From positions 1-55,182 of the forward strand of contig JAHDWN010000043.1 in assembly GCA_023382675.1 (NCBI GenBank): a stretch of DNA of 55,182 nt, given 5' to 3'. Under the pieces are notes generated by a model that ran no database searches, was not told where the DNA came from, and saw only the letters and a list, made by a program, of their open reading frames with translations. The position numbers and the translations under genes were made by a program. Every line of letters begins with the position of its first letter. Positions within the stretch are counted from its first letter, which is position 1. Origin of the DNA: Anaerolineae bacterium (lineage in GTDB: Bacteria; Chloroflexota; Anaerolineae; Aggregatilineales; Phototrophicaceae). Shown here piece after piece: positions 33,308 through 40,594 of this stretch.

Positions 33308-34540
33308 ATGCAGAGACTTAAGAACAGACGTCGTCTGGGCTTCCTTCTGTGCGCCATCCTCGCGTCTGTGCTGGCGATCTTCCTGACCGTAGGCGACAAT
33401 CTGCAAGCACAGACGCCCGTGCCGGGGTCGACTTCGCGCACGCGCATCGGCCGGATTCGCGTGCGCCCGCGTCCTCAGGTGGCAGCCAGTGCGCAAGGCG
33501 CGGGCGAAAACGTCGGCAGCACACGCCGAATCTCGAATGTCGATCCACCCTGCTACAGCGGTATCTTCGACTCGAATGCGGGCAGCGCTTCTGCCTGGGG
33601 CTTCGATCCATTCGAAGGCGTGCTGCTTGCCATCCCGAGCAAAAATGGTGACGTCTTCATCTCGATCCAGGCAGACGGCGATGGGCAGGTCACCATCGAC
33701 GACTTCAGCCAGATCTATGAAGCGACCGGATTGACTGCCCACGACCTAACCGATCTCATGTTCATCGAGCAAGACGGTCTGGTGCGTGGGAACTGCGCCG
33801 ACTTGCTGCCCGACATCCCGGCCAGTCTCTACCAGCAATACTTCGATGGCAGTGGTTTCGAGCCGATCTTCTACATGATCACCGCCGTCATTGCGCCGTC
33901 CTGGGAAGGTGCGATTGAATTCGGTAGCTGGAATGAGAACACACTCGCGCGCGATCATGGTGACTTATGGAATTTCTACGGCGACCGCGGGCAGGTGGTC
34001 TCGATTTCCGTCGGGAGCGGGGCCTTCGATACGGTGATCCAACTTCAGAACAGCAATGGCGAATGGCTGACTCAGGATGATGACGGCGGTCTTGGTCTGG
34101 ACTCCACGATTGCCTACTTCGAGCTGCCCTATTCCGGCGAGTACCGCCTGCTGGTCAATTCCTTCGATGGCGCGTCGTCGGGCACATATTGGGTCGGGTT
34201 GGGCTGGCCTTCAGACATGGCGAGAGAGGCCGGCTATCTCGGTTACGGTGACGTTCAGGAAGGTTATCTGGAGACGACCGCTGGCGATCGCTGGTGGTTC
34301 GAGGGGCGGGCAGGAGATATCGTCTCGATCACCGTTTATGGCATGGACGAGTTCGACCCGATGGTCGAGTTGTACGCGGGTGATCGCAACTACCAGTTCG
34401 AGCGCAATGACGACTTTGGTGACTCATTGAATGCGGCCATCGTCGATTTCGAGCTGCCATCGACGGGCGCTTATCGCATCATCGTCCGCGGCTATGCCGA
34501 CACCTACGGTCCCTATGCGGTCGAGTTGTATCGGCGCTAA
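33308..34540 (+). CDS. Secreted protein with two PPC-like beta domains
   Basis: The 410-residue protein has a signal peptide or anchor (about 10-35, ending LQAQ). Two repeats of the bacterial pre-peptidase C-terminal type are visible: about 220-305 (DLWNFYGDRGQVVSISVGSG, FDTVIQLQNSNGEWLTQDDDGG, PYSGEYRLLVNSF) and about 315-410 (DRWWFEGRAGDIVSITVYGM, FDPMVELYAGD, PSTGAYRIIVRGYA). Such domains bind proteins or glycans outside the cell. No peptidase domain is present. It follows the TIR-TPR gene by 24 nt with AAAGGA before the ATG, so the two form an operon, and it is a candidate external partner of that TIR receptor. Confidence 0.8.
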   Translation: MQRLKNRRRLGFLLCAILASVLAIFLTVGDNLQAQTPVPGSTSRTRIGRIRVRPRPQVAASAQGAGENVGSTRRISNVDPPCYSGIFDSNAGSASAWGFDPFEGVLLAIPSKNGDVFISIQADGDGQVTIDDFSQIYEATGLTAHDLTDLMFIEQDGLVRGNCADLLPDIPASLYQQYFDGSGFEPIFYMITAVIAPSWEGAIEFGSWNENTLARDHGDLWNFYGDRGQVVSISVGSGAFDTVIQLQNSNGEWLTQDDDGGLGLDSTIAYFELPYSGEYRLLVNSFDGASSGTYWVGLGWPSDMAREAGYLGYGDVQEGYLETTAGDRWWFEGRAGDIVSITVYGMDEFDPMVELYAGDRNYQFERNDDFGDSLNAAIVDFELPSTGAYRIIVRGYADTYGPYAVELYRR

Positions 34541-34553
34541 GGGCAAAACAGAA

Positions 34554-34581
34554 GCCCCTCCCTGCACGAGCATAGAGGGGC
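34554..34581. terminator. Bidirectional terminator between the PPC gene and the RIO kinase
   Basis: GCCCCTC and GAGGGGC pair perfectly (7 bp, 14-nt loop) between the ends of two convergent genes. Confidence 0.65.
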
Positions 34582-34591
34582 ATTTGACGAG

Positions 34592-35605
34592 TCATTCTTC
34601 GTCGATCTCGGCGCGTGAGGCGTCCGCCGCATCTTCACGGCTGCTGGTCGCCTTGTAGCGCCGCCACAGACGTTCGAACAGCACATCGCCATCACAGTCC
34701 ACACCCTGTTCCGAGAAATACTCGCACACACGCACAACGTCGCGGTGCAGGATGTTCGCGGCCTGCCGGTTGCTGCCGATGTCGACCACCTGTGGAAAGT
34801 CGATGATCGTCACCCGGTCGTCCCAATACAGGATATTGTAGGCGCTGAGATCGCCGTGAATGATGCGGTGACGCAGCATGATGTGCAGATTGCGCACGAC
34901 CTCATCGTAGAGGCTGCGCGCCTCGTCCACATCCAGCGCTACGTCACTCAAAGCGGGTGCGGCCAGCGAACCGTCACCGGCATAGCCCATCAGGATGGCA
35001 TTCTCGCTGACGGCGATGGGTCTGGGCACCGCCGCGCCCGCCATGTACAGCGTCTCCAGCGCACGGTACTCGTGCATCAGCCAGGAGGTGTGCGCCAGTT
35101 CAGAGCCATAGGCACTGCCCTGGTCGAGTGCGCGCATGGTACGCCGGTCATTCTCCTTGACCGCGCCACCTTCCACGCGCAGGATCTGGCGTCCCTCGCG
35201 GTACAGCTTGTCGTTGCGCAGGTTGCGGAACATGCGCGGGCGATACACCTTGGCCGCCACCAGGGTGACACCGGTCGTCGGGTGCGCGGCGCAGCGGTAG
35301 ACGTTAGCCTCTTTGCCACCGCGCACGCGTGCCAGCACATCCGTGATCAGCGCCTGGTCATAGAAACTGCGCAGCGCGGACAGCAGCCAGCCTTCTTCAA
35401 ACAGGCCGGGCACGTAGGTGGTCTCGAATCCGCCTTCAAGCCCCTGGGTATCTGCGATAGCTTCGACGATCTGTTCGTGGGATTTCTTGGGTTGATGTTT
35501 GACCTTCGGCTTGCGTTTGCGGCGCGCCTGGCGGTCGGTTTTCATCGGATCGAAGTACGACTCGTAAGCTTCGTAATGATCGTCATATCCACTGTCGAAA
35601 GACAT
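34592..35605 (-). CDS. RIO1-like serine/threonine kinase
   Basis: The 337-residue protein has the RIO family kinase features: the nucleotide-loop region ARVRGGKEANVYRC, the catalytic lysine region VAAKVYRPRMFRNL, the catalytic loop IIHGDLSAYNILYW, and the metal-binding segment VTIIDFPQVVDI. HGDLSxYN...IIDFPQ is the RIO1-type sequence. In archaea and eukaryotes RIO1 acts in ribosome maturation; bacterial homologues are less studied. The basic N-terminus (RQARRKRKPKVKHQPKK) suits RNA or ribosome contact. The ATG at 35605 is chosen over the in-frame TTG at 35629. It is preceded by about 215 nt of structured leader with a small ORF. Confidence 0.92.
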   Translation of the reverse strand: MSFDSGYDDHYEAYESYFDPMKTDRQARRKRKPKVKHQPKKSHEQIVEAIADTQGLEGGFETTYVPGLFEEGWLLSALRSFYDQALITDVLARVRGGKEANVYRCAAHPTTGVTLVAAKVYRPRMFRNLRNDKLYREGRQILRVEGGAVKENDRRTMRALDQGSAYGSELAHTSWLMHEYRALETLYMAGAAVPRPIAVSENAILMGYAGDGSLAAPALSDVALDVDEARSLYDEVVRNLHIMLRHRIIHGDLSAYNILYWDDRVTIIDFPQVVDIGSNRQAANILHRDVVRVCEYFSEQGVDCDGDVLFERLWRRYKATSSREDAADASRAEIDEE

Positions 35606-35639
35606 GGTGAGGATTTTCCTTGCAATCAAATGGTTTGCG

Positions 35640-35720
35640 TCAAAGAGCCGGGCATTGCCCCGGCGCGGCCAGCGCTCCCTGACGGGGAGCGCACCGGCAG
35701 GATGCCATGCCGCTCATGCG
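35640..35720 (-). promoter_or_regulatory. Structured leader region before the RIO kinase
   Basis: Two GC-rich hairpins are visible between the leader ORF and the kinase start: GCGCTCCC/GGGAGCGC with a 5-nt loop, and CCGGGC/GCCCCGG with an internal bulge. They lie about 40-90 nt upstream of the kinase start. They could control transcription or translation of the kinase in response to leader translation. Confidence 0.4.
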
Positions 35721-35821
35721 CATGACGCGCAGAACGACAGGGCGGTACGCATAACCACCCACGCGAAGCCGGATAGGATTTGACTGCAAGGTCGCGGAAT
35801 CGTCTTGAGGAAGCTTAGACC

Positions 35822-35893
35822 TTAGACGCGGCCAATCACCAGCAGCGACGCGCGAGCGGCAAAGACAGTGGCTGTATAACGATGGGCTGCCAT
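35822..35893 (-). CDS. Putative leader peptide, 23 codons, with a strong ribosome site
   Basis: On the minus strand ACACCAGGAGGCGCGTA precedes an ATG, so a perfect AGGAGG lies 7 nt from the start, the best Shine-Dalgarno in the window. The ORF MAAHRYTATVFAARASLLVIGRV ends at TAA after 23 codons. It lies about 217 nt upstream of the RIO kinase start in the same direction, with GC-rich hairpins between. This fits a translated leader controlling the kinase, though a genuine small protein is possible. A TTGACG -35-like element lies farther upstream, but no clear -10 is seen. Confidence 0.55.
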   Translation of the reverse strand: MAAHRYTATVFAARASLLVIGRV

Positions 35894-36090
35894 TACGCGC
35901 CTCCTGGTGTATCTAAGGGTCATAAACCGTCAAAAACATACTACAAAACATGCCAAGGTGTCAAGAGCCGCAGGCCACGATGAGCCAGAAAAAGATGGTG
36001 ATCACAGCCGCAATCGACCGCGCGAGATGGACGGCTATCAGTGTTCTTCAACTCAGCATGTGATGGGCTGGCGTCAAGTCTCAGCGCCCA

Positions 36091-36918
36091 TCACTTGAGT
36101 TCTACGAGATGCGCCTCGGCAAGCAGCGCGGACAGACGATTCATATCACGCTCGATCACGACCGGATCGCTGCGCTGAACGAATGTCGGGCCGGCGCCGC
36201 CATATTCGAGCGCTAGCGCCCATGGCTGCGGCATCTCCCCCGCTGTGATCTTGCGCAGTGCCCATTCGACCAGTGTCCAATCGTCGTCCGTCATCGGATA
36301 GTGATCGACCAGCCGACGCTCTTCTTCGCTGTAGCGCGTCCCGGCGACGTGGAGTTCGCGCAGCGCATCCAGCGGCAGCTGTTCGAGATAGGCGATCACA
36401 TCCATGCCGAAATAAACGGCGGACATCTTTGCGTGGCCGAGATCGAGCAGGAAACCGCAGCCCGTCTCGCGCACCATTCGCGTGATCAGCGCCGGGCGGA
36501 TGACGGCGATGGGGATGTCGTAGTTCGGGTCGTAGTTGGCGTTTTCGAGGATAACTTTGTCCGCGCCGTAGCGTTCGGTCAGCGTGGCGATGTCGCGCAG
36601 CATGGCATCAGTGTAGCGTTTGGTCAGCGCCGGGTCGTCAGCGAACATATCGACGCCGAAATCAGCGGCGCGCGGGGCGATATGGGTGTTGACGTAGGGT
36701 GTGCCGGTCTCCGCCAGCGCCGCCTCGACCCGCTCGAAACCGACCTTACCGATGTCGTCACGACCGGCGAGGAACGGGAAATGGGCGTAGGCAGGGCGCT
36801 GGCGCTGCGCGTCGGCGATCATGCTCGGCCACTCGGTCGTCTTATAGAGGTCAAACTCGATCTTCCCGGCGTCGAGCAGGGCGGCGGCTTGCGGTGAGTA
36901 GTTCAGCGCGCGTTTCAT
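36091..36918 (-). CDS. DUF692/MNIO-like (UPF0276-type) TIM-barrel metalloenzyme
   Basis: The 275-residue protein shows the order of motifs of the DUF692 family, the multinuclear non-heme iron-dependent oxidases: PYVNTHIAP, VILENANYDPNYD, GFLLDLGHAKMSAVYFG, LRELHVAGTRY, LVDHYPMTDDDW, and ALEYGG near the end. The family usually modifies Cys, Asp or Asn residues of ribosomally made peptides with a partner protein, or is of unknown function. No recognisable partner (DUF2063-type) or Cys-rich precursor sits beside it, so it may have another role. A general xylose-isomerase-like barrel is the main alternative. Confidence 0.65.
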   Translation of the reverse strand: MKRALNYSPQAAALLDAGKIEFDLYKTTEWPSMIADAQRQRPAYAHFPFLAGRDDIGKVGFERVEAALAETGTPYVNTHIAPRAADFGVDMFADDPALTKRYTDAMLRDIATLTERYGADKVILENANYDPNYDIPIAVIRPALITRMVRETGCGFLLDLGHAKMSAVYFGMDVIAYLEQLPLDALRELHVAGTRYSEEERRLVDHYPMTDDDWTLVEWALRKITAGEMPQPWALALEYGGAGPTFVQRSDPVVIERDMNRLSALLAEAHLVELK

Positions 36919-37053
36919 GCGTTCATCCTGAGGGCTGTGCGATTTACCAGACAGTTATACACGCGCGCGGCCAATTTGGCGCGGATGACGTAGAAAAGTG
37001 GTTGAACCACGGAGAACACGCGAGGGGGGTGTACATCCAGGGTTGTACACAGA

Positions 37054-37081
37054 CGGGTGAGCGGCACACACCGCCCACCCG
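37054..37081. terminator. Hairpin downstream of the small secreted protein
   Basis: CGGGTG-A-GCGG pairs with CCGC-C-CACCCG around CACACA, with one internal mismatch. It lies about 40 nt past the stop of the minus-strand gene ending at 37120. Next to it (about 37031-37052) GTGTAC and GTACAC form a second short inverted repeat. The T-tract is absent. Confidence 0.45.
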
Positions 37082-37119
37082 CGACATGACTTGTAAAGAG
37101 AGCAGAGAAAGGGCGCGGC

Positions 37120-37701
37120 CTACTCCTCGATGCCGCTGAAGATGCGTATGTCCTGGTATGCGGCGTAAGCGTCGGGCAATTCGATGGTGAAGCCGCGCGG
37201 GCCATGGACGGTGATCGTGCCCTCGACGCGCGCAGGCCGTGACGTGATGACGAATTCGTTGTCACCGGCGGCAGTCGGCAAGAGCGCCCACCAGTAGACG
37301 TGAATTTCGACATCAACCATCTCGCCGGAGTTGCGGTCGAGCATCGGCACAATCGTGTCAATGCCCGCCCAGCCCAGGTCGTCGCTGACCGAGATCCAGT
37401 CCGGGTCGTCGGGCATCGGCACTGCATTTTCGGCGACGAGGATGCCATCGGTCGCGCCACCAGGGCCTAGCATGTGCAGGTTGAACCGACTGGTCAGTGT
37501 CGGTTCCACGCCTATACGGAAGGTGGTATCCCTGTAGACCAGCAGATCGAGATATTGGTCGTCAGGTTGCGCAGGTACGCCGTGCTCCCTGGCGAGCAGA
37601 TGTGCAGCGGCGCGGAAGACGTTAGATTGCGCCTGAACGGGCGCGAGCGAAACTGCAAACAGACTCAGGAGTAACAGCGGGACAAGCAGTCGCCGTGACA
37701 T
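37120..37701 (-). CDS. Small secreted protein of unknown function
   Basis: The 193-residue protein has a standard signal peptide (MSRRLLVPLLLLSLFAVSLAPVQAQ, cleavage after the final AQA-like segment). The mature part is beta-rich and acidic, ending IFSGIEE, with a low proportion of Lys. I recognise no family. GGAGGATTT lies before the ATG. It precedes the MNIO-like gene on the same strand by about 200 nt, with hairpins between, so it is probably a separate transcript. Confidence 0.65.
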   Translation of the reverse strand: MSRRLLVPLLLLSLFAVSLAPVQAQSNVFRAAAHLLAREHGVPAQPDDQYLDLLVYRDTTFRIGVEPTLTSRFNLHMLGPGGATDGILVAENAVPMPDDPDWISVSDDLGWAGIDTIVPMLDRNSGEMVDVEIHVYWWALLPTAAGDNEFVITSRPARVEGTITVHGPRGFTIELPDAYAAYQDIRIFSGIEE

Positions 37702-37837
37702 GAAATCCTCCGAGACTAGATGGTCTGAAAGGAGTAAATCGAGTAATAGACGTGATACTGCATCTTTCCGTGAAAAGTATACATCCAGAATGATCCGGCC
37801 GTGCTAAGCAATTAAGTACTGGTTGCACTCCTGGCGA

Positions 37838-39214
37838 TCATGCGCCTTCTGCGCTGACCTGCGCAGCGCGGGCGTTGAGCGCGAGCGTGTTGACGTAGAT
37901 GAGCAGATTCTCCAGCGCCAAGTAGAGCCAGAAGCCGATGATCAGCAGGCAGATCAGCTCGATCCCGGTCAGGTTCAGGACGCCGATGGCGAATAAGACG
38001 ACGGATAAAATGCCGACGCCGACCAGGATCAGTGAGGTGCGTTTGAACGGCTGGCCGAGCACCGGGTCGGGATACCAGGAAGCGAAGAACAGGCCGACGA
38101 TGTTGAAGATGATGATCGCGGATGTCGCACCGCCAGTGTGCGCGATCAGCGTGCCGATGTCACGCGCATCGGTGCGGACGAAACCGACGCCGAGCAGACC
38201 GAAGAGCGCCAGGAAATAGAGCGCGCGGAAAATCTGGTAGGTGTGCGTGTTGATCCACTGCTGGATGGAAGCGCGCAAGCCGCCGCCGGTCGCCTGGGCG
38301 GTGAGTGCGCGCTGCGCTTCTCCCTGCACCGTGATAAGCCGGACGAAGTTATCGACATCGATCCACAGCAGCACGAAGATGATGAAGACGCTGCCCAGCG
38401 TGGCCGTGAACAGCCAGCTTACACGCGGATCGGCTCCGGCGCGGCTGATAGCCGCCTGCCACCACTGCTGGCCGTTTTCCGGGCTGGCGAGGGCGAAGCT
38501 GGCGCACAGACCGGTGATGAACGTCAGGAGGCCGAGCGCCACCAGATGGCGCGTGGTAACGGTGAGCGACCAGTAGACAAAAATAGCTGTGATCGCTGCG
38601 ACTGAGACGGCGGAAAAACCCGCCGCCGACCAGAAAGGCGCGCTGAACTCCTTGAAGATCTGCGACAGTATGATCCACAAGACCGAGAACAGGACGTAAT
38701 TCGTGATCGTCAAGGCAAGCGCCACCAGCAAGCGGCTGATCCGGTGCATACGCGTTTGTGATGCGCGCTTGAAGTCTTCATATTGAGCATACAGTTCATG
38801 GACTTCGTAGTGTTCGAGTAAGAGATTTCTGTAAGTGAAACCAACAGCGATGAAGATCATGGCACAGGAGAGCAGCCGTGACGCCGCTGCGATCTGATCG
38901 CTATCGCCAGAGCGAAGAAAGGCGACGAAAGCGTCTGCCAGCCGCTGGAATGAAATGCCGACCTCACCGGGCACAGTCTGAGCGGTGAAATTGCTCGACA
39001 CCGGCTCCCATTCCGGGAAGCTGTGAAACATGGGGACGTTGTCTGCGCCTGCGAAGAAGATCAGCGAGGCCGCGAACGCGACCACGAATGCGAGCAGGCC
39101 CCAGATCGCGGCGATCTGCATCCGCCGCATTTCCAGCGCCTGGGCGCGGCGCAGGGGCTGAACGGCCGTCTGGGCATCGACGACCAAGTCGGCAAGATGT
39201 GCGGGTGTTTCCAT
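37838..39214 (-). CDS. Polytopic membrane protein of unknown function
   Basis: The 458-residue protein has about ten hydrophobic segments (approximate starts 32, 108, 160, 188, 222, 262, 335, 365, 395 and 420) and short cytoplasmic connections. An N-terminal cytoplasmic stretch of about 30 residues contains paired Arg/Gln helices (LRRAQALEMRRMQ). No transporter signature is recognised. It stands alone between the small secreted gene and the CGNR regulator. Confidence 0.65.
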   Translation of the reverse strand: METPAHLADLVVDAQTAVQPLRRAQALEMRRMQIAAIWGLLAFVVAFAASLIFFAGADNVPMFHSFPEWEPVSSNFTAQTVPGEVGISFQRLADAFVAFLRSGDSDQIAAASRLLSCAMIFIAVGFTYRNLLLEHYEVHELYAQYEDFKRASQTRMHRISRLLVALALTITNYVLFSVLWIILSQIFKEFSAPFWSAAGFSAVSVAAITAIFVYWSLTVTTRHLVALGLLTFITGLCASFALASPENGQQWWQAAISRAGADPRVSWLFTATLGSVFIIFVLLWIDVDNFVRLITVQGEAQRALTAQATGGGLRASIQQWINTHTYQIFRALYFLALFGLLGVGFVRTDARDIGTLIAHTGGATSAIIIFNIVGLFFASWYPDPVLGQPFKRTSLILVGVGILSVVLFAIGVLNLTGIELICLLIIGFWLYLALENLLIYVNTLALNARAAQVSAEGA

Positions 39215-39312
39215 GGCAACCCCCTACAATGACAAACGTGTTTGCCACTGAAGCAAGTACGTCATGCCCATTGTAAGATGATTTGCCAGAATCCGCGCCA
39301 CTCGCGGAAAGA

Positions 39313-39936
39313 TCAGGTGTCGCTGCGGCTGCGGTGGTAGTGGCGTTTGGCTTTGGCGCGGTTGCCGCAGACTTTCATGTCACACCAGCGGCGGCTGTGA
39401 TTGCGGCTGGTATCCAGGAACAGCCATTCGCACTCGTGGCCGTCGCAGATGCGGATCTGCCTGACATCGCCCGACATGAGCAGTTCGCCCGCTGACCAGG
39501 CGACCGGCCACAACATGCGCGCCAGGTCATCTTCGCCGCCAACCCATGCCCAGCCGTAGCCGCCATCACGCGGCACGATCTGCATGTGTGCCATCGCCTC
39601 CGCAAGTGAGGTGTTCAGCGTGTTCAGGTCGTGCGCGGCGGGTGGTTGGTCGTGCGAAATCGCTGCCAGAATCGCGTAGATGGCTTCACGCAGGGCAATC
39701 GCTTTTTGATATGCAGCGGTGGCGGCTTCTGGCTGGAGCTCGGCAGCGGCGAGCAGATGCTGCACCTCATCTTCGCGCAGCAAATCGACGTCCAGACACC
39801 ATGACAGGAGGTCGGCGTAGGTGTTCAGATGATCTGCGTCGAGGTTGAAGTGATAGGGCGTGGAGTTGGTGAAATCGAGGCACAACCGCTCATGAAGCTG
39901 ATTGATAGCGCCGAAATCAAAGGCGTCGATCTGCAT
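39313..39936 (-). CDS. CGNR zinc-finger / ABATE-domain transcriptional regulator
   Basis: The 207-residue protein fits the ABATE-CGNR family. The N-terminal helical ABATE-like part (CLDFTNS, then LREAIYAILAAIS) is followed by the C-terminal stress-response-type zinc finger: IRICDGHECEWLFLDTSRNHSRRWCDMKVCGNRAKAKRHYHR, with the CxxxxC and CxxxxCGNR pattern. GCAGGAGA lies before the ATG. The intergenic region to the divergent small gene holds a symmetric set of GGTTAT(A/G) elements, so this protein probably regulates itself and its neighbour. Confidence 0.9.
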   Translation of the reverse strand: MQIDAFDFGAINQLHERLCLDFTNSTPYHFNLDADHLNTYADLLSWCLDVDLLREDEVQHLLAAAELQPEAATAAYQKAIALREAIYAILAAISHDQPPAAHDLNTLNTSLAEAMAHMQIVPRDGGYGWAWVGGEDDLARMLWPVAWSAGELLMSGDVRQIRICDGHECEWLFLDTSRNHSRRWCDMKVCGNRAKAKRHYHRSRSDT

Positions 39937-39949
39937 GTTAAATCTCCTG

Positions 39950-40028
39950 CATAACCATCAAAATGAGTTTGACAGGTTATATAAGATGTGCTACACTATA
40001 ACCAGTAAAATCAATATAGCAGGTTATG
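39950..40028. promoter_or_regulatory. Symmetric array of four GGTTAT operator elements
   Basis: CATAACC (39950-39956), GGTTATA (39975-39981), TATAACC (39997-40003) and GGTTATG (40022-40028) alternate in orientation. Centre spacings are 25, 22 and 25 nt, so the whole array is symmetric about position 39989. It covers the divergent region between the CGNR regulator and a small gene. Two dimers or one tetramer could bind here. Confidence 0.75.
39969..39997 (+). promoter_or_regulatory. Strong promoter overlapping the operator array
   Basis: A perfect TTGACA -35 (39969-39974), 17-nt spacer and TACACT -10 (39992-39997) read toward the small gene at 40053. The inner GGTTATA element overlaps the spacer and TATAACC overlaps the -10, so a bound regulator would block RNA polymerase. 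Confidence 0.75.
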
Positions 40029-40052
40029 TGTGAGTTGTAAAGGACTCGCGAC

Positions 40053-40322
40053 ATGTACGATCCCATGACCATGTTGGCAGAACAGCATCGCCGAGAATTG
40101 ACGCAGGCAGCCGAGCAGCTTCGGCTGATCGAAATCGCCCGACCCAATCGGAAGCCCATTGCGTCGTTGCTTCAGGCTATGGGTCGGCGCATGATCGTCT
40201 GGGGTACCCGGCTGGCAGCGGAGCCGTGCGCCACTCAGCGGCTGAACTCACGCAAATCGGACGGGGATGAGCCAGCGATCTCTACCGTCGGCCAGCGCAG
40301 GATCGTGATCGAGGTGCGCTAA
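40053..40322 (+). CDS. Small basic protein of unknown function
   Basis: The 89-residue protein starts with AAAGGA before the ATG. The first 55 residues form a helical, amphipathic segment (MLAEQHRRELTQAAEQLRLIEIARPNRKP, then LLQAMGRRMIVWGTRLA). The tail is polar. No family is recognised. It is divergent from the CGNR regulator and shares its operator array. A terminator follows at 40391-40417. Confidence 0.6.
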   Translation: MYDPMTMLAEQHRRELTQAAEQLRLIEIARPNRKPIASLLQAMGRRMIVWGTRLAAEPCATQRLNSRKSDGDEPAISTVGQRRIVIEVR

Positions 40323-40390
40323 TGCGTTGCACGGTACACGGCCACCAAAGTTTCTGATACCTGCTTCAACTGCAATCGATACCTTAAGTG

Positions 40391-40426
40391 GGGCGCACTA
40401 CATTGAACGGTGCGCCCTCTTGTTTT
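40391..40426 (+). terminator. Rho-independent terminator
   Basis: GGGCGCAC and GTGCGCCC form an 8-bp stem with an 11-nt loop, followed by TCTTGTTTT. It ends the small divergent gene before the EEP gene. Confidence 0.8.
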
Positions 40427-40594
40427 ACATTCAGGGCAGCGCCACACCATCCGCAGGCCGCTGATCCCCATTTTGCCCGTCGATACTCTCCAGGTTTGAG
40501 AATCCGCTCTTTGTCTCCTTTCGTGGTTTGTGGTTCAATTAAGCCGTCTTTATTCGATGGTCGCGGGCCATCGCGCACAATCAGAAAACCAACT

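Noticed and set aside
35640-35760. Small Cys-containing frames (MRTALSFCASCA and MSGMASCRC...) as RiPP precursors for the MNIO-like enzyme
   Set aside because: They lack ribosome sites of note, overlap structured leader DNA of the RIO kinase, and are not next to a partner gene. Chance is more likely.
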